A DNA stretch of 64,000 bases from Adiantum capillus-veneris (lineage: Eukaryota; Streptophyta; Polypodiopsida; Polypodiales; Pteridaceae). The stretch is taken from assembly GCA_014529385.2 (NCBI GenBank), contig CM043953.1:74632872-74696871 (forward strand), read 5' to 3'. Position numbers and translations under genes: made by a program. This document shows, piece by piece, positions 35,082 through 47,774 of this stretch; position 1 is the first letter of the stretch, and every line of letters begins with the position of its first letter. The notes beneath the pieces were generated by a model. It was given only the letters and a program-made list of their open reading frames with translations. It searched no databases and was not told the origin of the DNA.

Positions 35082-35933
35082 AAAACCATAACATATAATC
35101 AGAAATGGTATCATTTACAAGGGGTTGCAGGAAACAAATGGAGCCCTTTTTGCTTTGCAAGATATCATAAGATAATGTAGGAGGCGAGTTTTATGAGTTT
35201 TTTTAGCCCCAAAGTGGGCCACATATACAAAATATATGTACTGGTACTGGTACTGGTATACTGCTAAACTGGTAATGATACACCAAAGAATCCATTCAAA
35301 TTACAAAGGACACTAGAAACTATGTGTATTGTAAAGCACCACTTTCAAGAATTCAAACACGTACCATCTCAAACTACAAGAGTTGTCTCAACCTTAGATA
35401 TCCCTGGAGACTCCTCTAAGGGTAGAATCTCCAAATAAACAAATTCCGGTGGCTGTTTCGCCCAACATACAAGTTGAAGCATCGCCAACTTTTGCCAATA
35501 ATGGACTTTTTCCCAAGAATGATTGCAATATCGATCTTCCTTCAAGTATCCTTTTCAGCATCGATCTTCTTTGGATTCCTGATGCTTTTCTTATTATCCT
35601 TCTGCTTCTTGTTGCTGTTGGAAGAACCGACCAAGGCTTCAGAGATCCTGACTTCTTCCCCCTATTGAACTGCTCCTCTTGGTCCAACACCATTAGAACA
35701 AGACGTTGGAAGGGGAAAAAGGGGAAACACACCCAACAACATATGCACGTCTCTCTATAGCAGCACAAGTGGAATCACAACACCTCAATCCTCTTGAAAG
35801 AACACATCGAAGAACAAAACTTGACAACAACACTCTGATTGCACACTCTCGAGCCCAAAATCACACACAAAAGCACAACTTATTGCATTTCAATTGTCTT
35901 AATTGCTTTTTGATTCTCAACCGCACACATACC

Positions 35934-35935
<2 letters not shown>

Positions 35936-36016
<81 letters not shown>

Positions 36017-36040
36017 TGTGTGTGTGTGTGTGTGTGTGTG
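35936..36040. repeat. Compound (CT)n(GT)n microsatellite
   Basis: CT run 35936-36013 followed by a GT run 36017-36040, inside the shuffled repeat region. Confidence 0.97.
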
Positions 36041-36291
36041 CTACACACCAATTGTCTTGGGGGACTCACACACATCAACACCGTTGTACAAGAGAATTCA
36101 AACATGACCTTTCGAACCGCAAGAGCTATCTCAACCTCCGATGTCCCTGGATGATGGGTTAGTCGATGTGGAAGCGTACTCCTTGATCACCAACGATTAG
36201 CATTAGGCTATGGAGGGTGAAGCCTTACCTGAACCATGGTGTTAGGGTTAGGGCTAGAAAGATGATGAGTAAGGTTAGTTTATGACAAAAG

Positions 36292-36294
<3 letters not shown>

Positions 36295-36339
<45 letters not shown>
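36295..36339. repeat. (GA)n microsatellite
   Basis: GA run with one interruption, within block Y. The other copy of Y (near 38748) has only about four GA units. Confidence 0.95.
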
Positions 36340-36530
36340 TATAGAGATAATGATAGAACTCAAAAGTGCAACGATTCATTAGAAAATAGCCTCCTATATA
36401 GGCTTAGTACCTTACAATCATTGGTTAAAGAGGTTGCATCCTCTTGCTATTGGACCATGTCATCATCTATTCTTTCCTAAGTGGCTAGAGGGATTTCCCA
36501 CATGGTGCCACAAGTTGGGCTTTACCCTTA

Positions 36531-37155
36531 CAATCAACTCCTTAAGCCAAACTTGGGGTTTTCCAAAGACTTCATGTATTTTTGTTTTTTCTTTCATCCG
36601 TTCTTGTCATGGTGTACTCCTATGCTAACATGATTCATCTACCTGATATATCATGGTGGTTCAATTTGATTGATCACCATGGTTTGATGTCCCATGATAT
36701 ATCATAGTTGTTCTCAATTGGATTCATCACTGACAAGTGAGACTTAGTAGTTTCACTAGGAGTCCTAGGTAGTAAGGAAATTTCATTCATCCATTTTATG
36801 TGAAGGGGTAATTATGTTTATCCCCTCCAAAATTTGTCTTCATGTCTTTGTCTTCATTGTTGGTCGTCATCTTCATCTTTATTTTGTTGTCTTTGTAAGG
36901 TGTCATCTTCATGTTGTTGTCTTTTTCTTTATCTTCATGTGTTGTCATCATATTTTCATTGGTCCGATTTGTAGAGGGTGCAATCTTCATGAACAATGGT
37001 GCAAAACACGCATACACTTTGATGTTTGTGCTACGTGTGTGTGTGTGCTCACCATGATGGGTGGTCTTACCATGAAGGACTCCTTTCGGCAGTGTGTAAA
37101 ACCCATGTTAATGTGCGTAGTGTCTTTGTACACAAATAGTACATACATTTTGAAA
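36531..37155. other. Spacer with TCTTCAT-rich stretch
   Basis: 36830-36960 is rich in TCTTCAT/TGTTGTC words, a low-complexity pyrimidine-biased stretch. The open frame that crosses it is a by-product. Confidence 0.5.
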
Positions 37156-37488
37156 ATGGGCCTCTTCACAAAATATCAAGCTTTGATCTCACAAAAATTG
37201 AGAGAGCCTGGCTTTATCTCTTCTTGGCTCTCTCCAAGCAGTGTGTACAGCTTCTTAACAGGGGCCAAAACTTTCAAGGAGTTCAGGGATGGTAAGCCCA
37301 CTGTGGGAAAAATCTCTTTTTTAGACCTTTGTGCAACCTATGGGAAGATCAAGTGGGGAAGCTTCGGTTTTGCAGCTGTAGCCGTGGGACTAGGCCCTTA
37401 CAAATCCAAAAAGGATCCAACATTCCCCATTGAGGCGGTGTCGCATCCCAATATGGGCAATAATTTACACGTGCTGGCAACACCGTGA
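37156..37488 (+). CDS. Unrecognised 110-aa protein, possible small membrane protein
   Basis: ATG at 37156 (MGLFTKYQALISQKL) opens a 110-codon frame ending at 37488. The frame is already open upstream, so the start is a choice based on composition. The middle (ISSWLSPSSVYSF, TGAKTFKEFRDGKP) is well mixed and gene-like. Near residues 75-90 is a small-residue hydrophobic stretch (WGSFGFAAVAVGLGPYK) that could span a membrane, followed by basic residues. I do not recognise the family. The last ~17 residues may come from the end of the adjacent SINE. With no intron visible it could be a retrocopy, an exon of a larger gene, or a chance frame; composition argues against chance. Confidence 0.4.
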   Translation: MGLFTKYQALISQKLREPGFISSWLSPSSVYSFLTGAKTFKEFRDGKPTVGKISFLDLCATYGKIKWGSFGFAAVAVGLGPYKSKKDPTFPIEAVSHPNMGNNLHVLATP

Positions 37489-37652
37489 GAACAAGCTCTT
37501 GTGGACCCGATGACAGTTTATAAAATAGTTTGAATTTCGGATCTCCTGTCCATCCAGCTTTCCCAACCTAAAATTAGATAGAGTTGAACCTACAACCTCG
37601 TGACACACCAAGAATGGGGCGTTTTCCCCCAGACCGCGCCACCAACTCCGCT
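37445..37652 (-). mobile_element. tRNA-derived SINE (minus strand)
   Basis: Read on the minus strand from 37652, GTTGGTGGCGCGGTCTGGGG resembles a pol III box A of a tRNA head, and GGTTCAACTC (37590 down to 37581) resembles box B, about 45 bases later. The spacing fits a tRNA-type internal promoter. The tRNA-unrelated body follows to about 37445. The 3' limit is uncertain, and no clear target duplication or A-tail was found. Confidence 0.55.
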
Positions 37653-38596
37653 TTCTTGTTGGGCACGTGTCTTATCTAGTATCGCGAGCAGACCTTTCTT
37701 CTATTGCGAGCCTCCTTCACAATAGCAAGAGTCCTCTCCCTCTATCACAAAAATTGCACCAAGGGTTGAGGGCGCACTACGGGGCTGTTGAACGTGCACG
37801 GGTTGAAGGGATTCCACGAGGGAAGACTTGATGGCTGACTGGTTTGACGAGAGCAAGGTGCAGCTCGGCACTGCTCTGTGGTGCCAGCATGCCAAGTGAG
37901 TCAACAAAAGCAGCAACATGGCAGAAGCCTCACACCAAGAGTCGAAGGATGGACTAACGAGCGACCTCGGAGATTATGATAAGAGTTTTTTTTTGGGGCC
38001 TTGATGAATACAATTGTGGACTTAAGGTTTGACAAGGGCTTGAAAAGATACACACACACAATTGCTTACACACACCTAGACATAGTACAAAGAATGGGCT
38101 ATGGGGTTGAGAAGGCTCCTGATTTTGAAATGCAAAGGTCAGAGGCTTGATGGAAAGCTCTTGAGCAACACTTCTTCCACACACAAGTCACACTTCAAAT
38201 GATGGCTTGCACAAAGAGTAATCGGAGAATTATAAAATGCAAAATGTAGGCTAAATGCGATGGCTAAATGAAATGAAGATGACTAGTCAGTTAACTGGGT
38301 AAGCAGAGGGATTCCCCAATTTATCCAGCATGGAAATGATGCACACTAAATGAAAAATTACACACATATGCACAATTATTAGTCGCTCACTAATCACAAG
38401 ATGCACACTAAATGAAAAATTGCGCACATGCACAATTATTAGAAGCTCACTAATCACAAATCACTTAAATAAGAAGGGTAGTGGCTCATTGGTATTTCCA
38501 AGAACATGCCCAAGCTTAATTAACGATTCTAGTTGGTTAGGGAGAGGGATTATTAGGAGAGTGAATCGATTAGGCTTAGGTATGAACCGTACCACT
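37653..38596. other. Spacer with a short duplication
   Basis: No gene supported. A direct repeat (GATGCACACTAAATGAAAAATT ..., shortened here) occurs near 38338 and 38400, about 62 bp apart, each followed by CACAATTATTAG and CTCACTAATCACAA. Confidence 0.6.
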
Positions 38597-39235
38597 TGAT
38601 GGGTTAGTCTATGCGAAAGTGTACTCCCTAATCACCAATGATTAACATTAGGCTATGGAGGGTGAAGCCTTAGCTCAACCACGGTGTTAGGGTTATGGTT
38701 TGAGAGATGGCCATTAGGGTTAAGTTATGCCAAAAGCAAGTGCATAGAGAGAGAGTGTAAACACAATGATAGAGCTCAACGTGCAATGATTAATTCAAAA
38801 ATAGCCTCTAAAATAGGCTTAGTACTTTACAATCATTGGCTAGAGAAGTTGCATCCTCTTGCTATTTGACCATGTCATCATCTATCCTTTCCTAAGTGGT
38901 TAGAGGGCTTTCTCACATGGTGCCACAAGTTGGGCTTACCCTTACACTGGAGAGTCCTCTAAGGATAGAATCTCCAAATGAACAAAGGCCAGTGGCTATT
39001 TTGCCACCGTACAAGTTGAATCATTGCCAACTTTTTCCATTGATGGCCTTTTCCCCAACAATGATTGCAATGCAGATCTTCCTTCAAGTATCCTTTTCAA
39101 CATTGCTCTCTTTGGATTGTTGTTGCTTTTCTTCTTATCCTTCTGCTTCTTGTTGTTGATGGAAGAACCGATTAAGGCTTCATAGCCTGACTTCTTTCCC
39201 CTATTGAACCGCTCCTCTTGGTTCATGTAATGGAA
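38597..39235 (-). repeat. Shuffled repeat copy 2 (blocks Y then X)
   Basis: Block Y (38597-38945) runs straight into block X (38946-39230), whereas copy 1 has X first and Y about 450 bp later. Identity is high but with many substitutions and small indels. On the minus strand block X reads NQEERFNRGKKSG ... MLKRILEGRS, and copy 1 reads DQEEQFNRGKKSG ... MLKRILEGRS, so it was probably once coding. Confidence 0.7.
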
Positions 39236-39675
39236 ATGGCCTATTAACTTTGAGAGTAGAGAAAATTAGAGAAAGTACTTTTGGGAAATAGCCTACCGGC
39301 GGACGACCAACATCATGGAATGCATTGCCGAGAAAGTATGTCTACCGACCAGTCACAACCACTAAACAACCCTTAAATCCTAATCTACTCTTGGAAGATA
39401 CTAGAGTCACCTTTGGATAGGCTGAAACATAACATTTAACTCCACCTTAATCGGGCGTCAAAATCATGCCAAAAAATGCATGAAATCTGGGTAACACATG
39501 ACCTTAAAAGCATCGTCACAAGTGTTCACAAAGTGCTTGATTTGGGCGGCTCAATTTGCATAGATGGACATCACGATTCACAGCCCGCTACTGAGCCGCT
39601 CGTGTCATCTGCACACACGGTCCGGGTGAATGTGAAGTGGTACCTAAAGGCTCCCAGGTGAATTTTAGTGCCAAG

Positions 39676-39677
<2 letters not shown>

Positions 39678-39707
<30 letters not shown>
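39678..39707. repeat. (CT)n microsatellite
   Basis: Uninterrupted TC run of about 30 bp. Confidence 0.97.
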
Positions 39708-39709
<2 letters not shown>

Positions 39710-39985
39710 TCCATAAGTTCCATTTTAATGGGTGGACCGGGGAACTTTAGCCATGGCCATCTTCTCAGGGATCGAATTGTGGCAAAATGCAAGAAAAACC
39801 CACGAATGCTCCCGGTGCCGCCGATGCTTTGAGTGACAACAGGTAAGGGGCAGAAACCCTGGTTAGCAACTTCTTCGTTTACTGTGTGACTTGGTGCCGG
39901 CGCAGCAGAGGACGACAAATGCCCTCTTTGATAGCAATTTTTTTGATTCTTCTACCTCTAGATTTACAGCAACTTACTCTAAATT

Positions 39986-40179
39986 GGTGAAAATTTCCTG
40001 CATCCATCTCCACTTTCAAATAGTAAATGATTTGAGCTGGTGTTTTATCAAGCTTTTTCGTTAGTGGAGTGATTTGATTCGGAAGAATACTAGTCATGAG
40101 CGTGGTGGCAGATCAGAGAATGTAAATTGGTTTTTGGCTACTAATGGGTGAAAATTTCCTGCATCCATCTCCACTTTCA
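39986..40179. repeat. 33-bp direct repeat, spaced 161 bp
   Basis: GGTGAAAATTTCCTGCATCC and the next 13 bases are identical at 39986-40018 and 40147-40179. The intervening sequence is not repeated. Confidence 0.9.
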
Positions 40180-41494
40180 TGTAGACATTTGAGTATCTGT
40201 TACTAACATTTGGAGTTTTAGATATTGTGCTAATTCCTTTTATCTTCTATGTCAACTACCTCATTTTTCTGCTTTTTTTCCTATTTAATGCTTCGTTTAG
40301 TGCTATGCTTCATTATGGCTGGGTCTGCCTTGCATCTCTAGAGTTATGACAGACTCTCAGTACGTAGATCTTTGTATTGATGTATGCTCGTGTGTGTGTG
40401 GGAGCATATATTGGTACCTAGTTCTACACCCACTAGTTCTACACCCACTATTGAGCACTGATGACATTAATAGGGATGTTGTAGTATTTAGTCAACACTA
40501 TGCATGATGGAGCTGATGGTTATATTGTCTTGTGGGTGACTACCATGAACCTATACCTTGCACTTTTTGTTAAGGGTGAATCTGGGCTTATCTTGAATTC
40601 GTCTTTGCATATCATTTGGAGTCTTAAATAACCCGATAATTTTTGTAATTTAGCTCAGGACTAGAGTCACGAGTGCTTGCCAGGTTGCAAGGCTACAAGT
40701 TAATTGCCTGCATGCAAACATGCATGTTGTCTGTAGAGACAAAGAACCGGTTAGTTTTATGATATAAACACAAAAAAGTACAAAAAACAGGACGCGAATG
40801 AGGACATTGAGGTGCTCTTAGAATTTGATGATACCGAGGGTTTACAGAGGATACATCAACATTGGATTAGTGATCATTATACATGGGAGAAGGTGCGATT
40901 CTTACCCCTTTGGCCCTTATGGGGCCAAGACGTTTGAGGATGTTGCTCTTGAGGATGCTGGAAGAGCAACATATCATTATAGACCATCAAGTTTGTACAG
41001 TGTATCCTCTTGCTGAGAATGCTATAAGGGTACAAGCAACTCAACAATGAAATGCCAAGGTTAAGGTCAAACTATATTCTTGACCTTCTCTATGAGCAAC
41101 CTGCTGTCTGAGTGTGCTGAAGCTACAAAATACATTATGGGGATGTGCAATTTGGTAAATCTATGGCACACCAAGTCAGAGCCGCATGGAGGCATAGTTA
41201 CAGGGAATGGCCATTTTCAGGCTTCCGTTCCCTGTTCCCATTCCAACTTCCCGTTTGGAATCCCTATTCCGTGTTTTATATGAGTATCTGTAACAGGCAA
41301 TGGCAATTCATGCCGATGTCCGTTCCCCATTCTGCGTTCCAACTTTCCCTTCTTGGTAACTATGCCATCGAGGTTTACAAGGAATGTATAAAAAATGATT
41401 GAGTGGGGTCCCTTTGGTTGTCGGGACGTTAATGGGTTCGCTCAGGTGATACAAACATTTCTTGATGGGGTTCTCCTGTTTTACACTTGGCATG

Positions 41495-44400
41495 CTACTT
41501 GTCTAACATTTCACTGGTAGAGGATATCCTCACAAGGGCTGCATACAGGCCATTTTTACGCACTACAAGCTCCTCGTGACTGCCATGCTCAGCTATGCAG
41601 CCATTCTTTAGGACTATAATTTGATTGGCATTTCGAACGGTGCCAAGTCTGTGTGCAACCACAAGAGTAGACCTTCCAGCGACTGCCTTTTCCAGCGCCT
41701 TTTGTACATGAAGCTCAGCTCCACTATCTAAAGCACTGGTGGCTTCATCAAGCAGCAGTATCTTGGGGTCCCTCACCATAGCCCTGGCTATGGCAATCCT
41801 CTGCTTCTGCCCACCAGAGAGTTGCACCCCCTTCTCCCCAACCATGCTATCATAGCCTAAGGGAAGGCTTGATATAAATTTGTGTGCATTGGCAATATCT
41901 GCAGCCTTTTGCATTTCTTCTTCAGAAACTTCAACATCCCCTGCTAGGCCATACTTAATGTTTGCACGAATTGTGTCATTGAACAAGAAGGGCTCCTGAC
42001 TCACCAGCCCCATCTGCTTCCGTAGCCACCTTATCTGCAGGTCTTTGATGTTCACTTTATCAAGTAGAATGCAGCCATCTTGTGGATCATAAAACCGTTG
42101 TAGCAGGGAAATGACCGTGGACTTCCCTCCTCCACTCTCTCCCACAATTGCAAGACGCTGCTCACACATCAGCACAAGGTTTGTCAGTTTTTTTATATTG
42201 CCAAATCCTGCAAAGAGAGTTCTTGATCAGATTGTCTTAAGTTACTTGATGTACTTTATCATGTGAGTTTCAGCATGCAATGTTTTTGTTTTGCAGGTCT
42301 TGGAGAGTGCTCTTCCTTTGACGTACTGCTGGCCTTTGTAGAAGAAACATGTCCAACGGTTCATGTTTCCTATTTATCGCAGTTTGGAAGATTGCAGACA
42401 CAGATGTCCTTTTCCCCTTTGGCTAGCTGCGTCCAGTCTATGTGGACTCAGGTTCGGAGCTTTGCTACTGGGGAACTATGCATCCATGAGGCTAGTTTTT
42501 TGGCAAAGTGAAAAGTGCTGATTGTTTCAATTTTACAATCCTCGAGTTGTTGGCATTATATTACATACAAGAAGTCGTATTTGTTTTGGTTGTCTTATGT
42601 TCATTGAAAATGCTTTTGAGTCGAATTTTAATTCTGTCTGTATAAAGAACTTTTTAAGATTGAAAGGAGAATAAGACAAACATAGCTTACTTTGCGAGCT
42701 TGTAGAGTGAAGCTTAGATCACAGAATATCTGTGCATCTGGCCTTGATGGGTACGAAAAATAAACATTTTGAAATTTCACTTCTCCTTTCAACCTCTTCA
42801 GCTTGGTCCCACAGGATAGATCTTCGCATTTGAGATCAAGCATAGAAAGAATAGAGGCAACAGCTGGCTTCACACTGGCAAAGTCAGGGAAAACTGCCAC
42901 AGAGAGAGAGACGGCGAACGCGCTTAGCTCAATCGCTAGAAAGGTCTGCAGCAAATGCATTCACAAGTTAATTTTTTCAGGGGATTAATGTCATGCTATC
43001 TGTATTCGACAACCTTGGGAAGACCTCCAAATTTCTATCAGAACACCTCCTATTACAACTAATAGTTGAAAACCCATCATTAAAATACAAAACACAATCT
43101 ACAAGGTTCTGTGTTTCTCGACTTCTATCATTAGTATTAAGGAAGAAATTTGTAATCCATGTCATGCACTCCCACAATTAAACATAAAACTTTCCATACT
43201 GTCGCAAATGCTTATCAGTGTAAGTTCTACCTTGATAAAGCCGTCGAATGTGACTTTCCCAGAGAAGACAAGACGGCCTCCAACCCAGAAGCTTAGCGCC
43301 AAAGATCCATACATTATGACATAAGACACTCCTAATCCAAATCCTCCGATTAATGCTCTTCGGACACCAGCCTTGACGCAGGCGATACTTTTGTTTTGGT
43401 AGAAACTGAAGACTTTCTTCTCGGCACAAAAAGAGGCCACAGTCCTGATGCTACTGAGTGCTTCATGTGCTATTTGGCTTGTTTCGTCATACATTGCCTA
43501 TTTCATTACATTCCAGGGCGTTGTTAGAATTTGTATGCCCACTGGGACAACTTGCATGTATGCTTGGACACACATCTTCACATACGAAATGGAACAAAAC
43601 AAAGCTGAACTGAACTCATTCATACACCATTCAGATAAAGTATTAATCATTACAATGCTATTGAGCTTAGCTGTGTGCACCTTTGCTTGAATATCTAAGG
43701 TTTCTCCAAGCTTAATTTGCATGATCCCATCCAACCCATAGAATGGAAGCAAGCCAATGAAAAGCAGGGCTAGTTGCCAGCAAGTAGACATGGCTATAAA
43801 CAGGCCCACAACAATTGTGCTCAGATTTTGTACAATCAAAGCCATTGCATCGCCCACCAAGCACCGCATATGAGATGCGTCGTGGAGAAGTCGAGAGCTG
43901 ATAATGCCACTACAAGCAAAAGTGACAAGAGAGTAAGAAAAAATTCAAAATGCAATCACCCAGCAAGCGGAAGCTAAGGTAGCTTTAACTCATTGAACTC
44001 TACTGGAGTATTTTGCCTTTGTGGATGGGTTTTAGTTTATACTGTTTCTATATCAGTTATGTTACAGCAGGTGGCTTGTTGGCTGTTGTTCGCTTGCTTA
44101 AAAAATGATAACCTGCAGGCCGTGCCTCGTTTGAGAGCTATTCTCAAGGCGACACGTTATGGGTTTGTGAGCTCTGTCAAGAGGATACTGGGGCTGTAGT
44201 GGGCTTTGCGTGTGACGACATTTCTGCTTTTCGGACTACGCACTACGAAAATAGTGAGTAAGCCAAAGCTAGTTGAACAGGTCTTGTGTTTCAAATGCAA
44301 ACTGGCCTGTTAACAGCTTCAAGGTGGCTTTCAGGAGCAGAGGACTATGAAACACTAAGCAGTATAGGCCACCATGTAAGGGTTTTCAGGTGGCCATTGT

Positions 44401-47400
44401 TGGGAGGTACCTCAAAGCTATCCTGCAAAGAGGAGCATCCAGTCAACAGTTCCCTGAAGCACTGCTGCTCCACTCGCTGCTGCTTCCCAAACTGGTTGTG
44501 CTTCTAGACAGATTAGTCAAAAGTGCTTCATGAGCTTCACATGCTAGAACAGTATGACACCTTCTTGGCCATCCAGATATGCATTTGAAGCTGCATGTTG
44601 GTTTACATGTGTCCATGTACTGAGATATTGCAATATGAGATGCAACCAGAACTTCCGTACATATTTAGAAATCGTTTCAAAGATTTGATCCCTAGTTCAC
44701 TAATGGCTTTTAGCAAAAGAACAGTATCTGTAACTCATAGACTTTTGTGCTGGTGAAGAAGATGATTTACCTGTTGTTTTCCCCATTGTCAAACCATGCC
44801 ATTTTCTGGTGCAACACTTTGTGGAAGGTAAGGAGACGGATGCGTCGAACCAGCTTTTCACCAGCAACACAGAAACAGGCATTTTGAAGGGGGACTAGTG
44901 GCAGCGAAACAAAAGCAACAACCACAAATAGGTGGATCCATACAAGGCTTCCATCATGAATCTCATCCAATGGTTGATAAAATGTGTGAATAATTTTAGC
45001 AAAAAGGAGACCCACAACAGGCATTACAGCCCCATTAAGTCCTGCTGCAAGAGAGCCAAGCAGGATAACAGGAATCTCCGGCCTGTTGAAGGCTGCAAGT
45101 CGGACAAAATGAGAGCAGCGCAGCGGATATTGGTCTGAGCTAGCATTACAGCCAAGCTCGGGATCCTCCTCGTGGATGCTGGCCATACTGACAAGACTAC
45201 CAAAAGACATTGACCTGGTACTAGAAATCTGTCTAGCATGACGACCTCGGTGGTACGTTGTCAAGGGAGGAGTGGAAGTTTCACTAGTGAGCTGGCAGGC
45301 ATCTTCATCTATACTGTTTAATCGCTGGCGCTCCTCTTGGTCATTCTGTGCATTCACTAGCTGGAAGAATGCTCCGTCTGGATTGCTCATCAATTCAGCG
45401 TGAGGCCCTTCACAACAGAAGAATGTCAGCAGAAAGATGATGTGTTGTCGGGAGTTGATATTCATCCCGCATAGAAGTTTAAACAGCAGTGGCTTGTTAT
45501 TGTAGCGGTCCAAAAATTAGAATTAGGGTCATAACCACACAAATACTGCAGGGAATGTTGATAACAATATGACTTAGTGCACTAAGTGATACCTTGCTCT
45601 ATAATCCTTCCCTGATGCAGAACAGCAATAGTGTATGCTTGGGTCACTGTGGTAAAGCGATGGGCAATGATGAGAGTTGTGCGGTTTACCTGCAGTGTTA
45701 AGGTACATCTCACTGTTAGCACCAAGTAATTCAGGGCAAAGATTGAAACATCTTGATTAAATCCCTTATTCAGGTCTGAGTTTTGTGTTACACTGCACCT
45801 GAATTTGCTCAAGTGCCTTATGCACTAAATTCTCTGATTCTGCATCCAATGAGCTTGTTGCCTCATCTAGAATAAGAATCCGAGGGTCCTTAAGCACTGC
45901 CCGTGCAATGGCTATTCGTTGTTTTTGTCCACCTGAAAGCTGCAAGCCCCCTTGTCCAACCATTGTACTGAGACCTTGCGGAAAACTAGCGATAAATGTG
46001 GACGCATTAGCGAGGTTGGCTGCAGCATGAAGCTCCTCCTCAGTAGCATCCTCTCGGCCATAAGCTATGTTGTCTCTGAGCGAAGCTCCCAGCAAAATGG
46101 GGTCTTGGGAAACTAATCCGACATGTCGGCGAAACCAACTGAGATTGAGATTTTTCAGGTCAATTCCATCAATGAGGATCTCGCCAGACAATGGATCGTA
46201 GAAGCGTTCAAGTAAGCAAGCCACTGTAGATTTTCCACTTCCACTTTCTCCAACCAAAGCCGCTACAGTACATGCAGGGATAGCCAGAGTGAAGTTGTTA
46301 AGGACCTCATATCCTGGTCTGCTGGGATACGCAAATTTGATGTTCTTGAAATGTATGTGGCCTTGCAAGAGGTTCAATTTTTGACCACCTTCTGCAGTGA
46401 CATCCACCATTGGCACTCTCTTTATCACCTTCGACATTTTGTGAGCTGCAACAGAACCAACTGCTAATGCTGCTAAGCTTGGGCTTGACTGACCCAATGC
46501 CCTGCAAAATTGTTATTGGTTTGTTGAAAATAGAGTTTTGGCCCTGTTGTACATTGACAAAGATATTTTTCCTCCAAAGGCGAATAATAGTAGTGTTAAC
46601 CTACCCTGTTCCAATTATAATTGAGAAGAGGATGGCAAGCACTTTGCCCCCGGTGTAGCTTCCCTGCACAATCAGCTGTGCTCCAAACCAAAGCATTACA
46701 GCATAAACATTGAAGGTGAAAAAGAGAATCCCCCCCATCCCCAAGCCCGCTGCTATACTCTCTCGAAAGCTTGCCCTCTCTGCCTTCTGCAATGCCATTT
46801 TGTACGCCATCACTGCTCCACTCTCACCAGAAAAGGGGATCACCTGCATACACGACATTATTTCGTCTTGAACATGAGCATAGCTTTATGCATGCATGTC
46901 AAAGCAGGTGGCCTTACAGTTCTGATGGCACTAATGACTTGCTCCACAATTTTTCCAGCATTGCCATTGGCCTCGTGAACGTTTTTAGATGCCTTGGAGA
47001 TGCCGTGATTCATCGCATAGCCTGATGCTAAAATTAAAGGAATGACGGCAGAAACAAACATTGTCAGCTTCCATCCTTGTGTGAATGCAATCACATATCC
47101 ACTGATTACACTGCCGGCAATTTGAACCAGCTTCCCCACCTGCACACCAATAACAGAAAGCTCGGTATTGAAAGTTCATGCTCGTCCCTTAACGCGTGTT
47201 AAATAGAGCACACTCAAACAGGATTTGAACAAGGGCTTTTCGATGGAGTACACCACTTTTCTTGATACTTTGGCAATGAATCAGGTGTGGTTCTATGTTA
47301 AGCAGACAAGTTTACTATTGAAGGTGCCCAGCCCTTGCATCACTAGATTTGCAATCCTCTCCAGGTCTATGTCTAGCATAGTCTCCTAGCTACTTAGCAC

Positions 47401-47684
47401 TTGTGCATGCAGAGAAAGAGCAGGCGTTTGGCAAGGGTATAAAGTCACCATCACACACCTTTTCCCCTGTAGCTTGCTTGATTGCAAATGTGTCTGCCGA
47501 AATGCCCTCAACTATCGCCCCTGTAGAGACTTCTTGATCGAAGAATGCCATATCTTGCCGAAGGAGAGCTTGCAAATATAGACATCTCATTCTCTCAGCT
47601 TGCCTCTCGCCGGTAGTCATCCAGCAGAACACCTCTGCAGGCTCTCAGACTCACATACATAGCAAATATGCCCACATAAAAGGA

Positions 47685-47774
<90 letters not shown>

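Larger units (their letters stand above)
35278..36530 (-). repeat. Shuffled repeat copy 1 (blocks Z, X, Z', Y)
   Basis: Block Z (35347-35405, GAATTCAAAC...ATCCCTGGA) is repeated as Z' at about 36090-36152. Block X (35400-35700) recurs at 38945-39230, and block Y (36150-36530) recurs at 38597-38945. Read on the minus strand, Y has LTR-like features: a TATA-like centre (CCTATATAGG, near 36395-36404) and a run toward CCCATCATCC. So this is probably a minus-strand LTR-element remnant, but no pol domain is present. X keeps an open minus-strand frame in both copies. Confidence 0.6.
39236..41494. other. Spacer 3' of the ABCB gene
   Basis: No gene supported. It holds a (CT)n run at 39678-39707, a 33-bp word present at 39986-40018 and again at 40147-40179, and a 15-bp doublet (AGTTCTACACCCACT) at 40420-40449. 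The + strand open frame at 40825-41016 is short and unrecognised. No convincing AATAAA-type signal for the ABCB transcript was seen just below 41495. Confidence 0.5.

Noticed and set aside
9361-35086. Target-site duplication for element D
   Set aside because: The five bases outside the two LTRs do not match in any border setting I tried.
35706-36154. Long frames of Ser-Leu or Arg-Glu repeats and Cys-Val runs
   Set aside because: They are translations of CT, GA and GT microsatellites, as are similar frames at 9034-9219, 21171-21433 and 47617-47871.
40825-41016. 63-codon + strand frame
   Set aside because: Short, no domain, no supporting context.
43448-44507. + strand frames inside the ABCB gene
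   Set aside because: They are antisense to ABCB exons and introns and have no domain.
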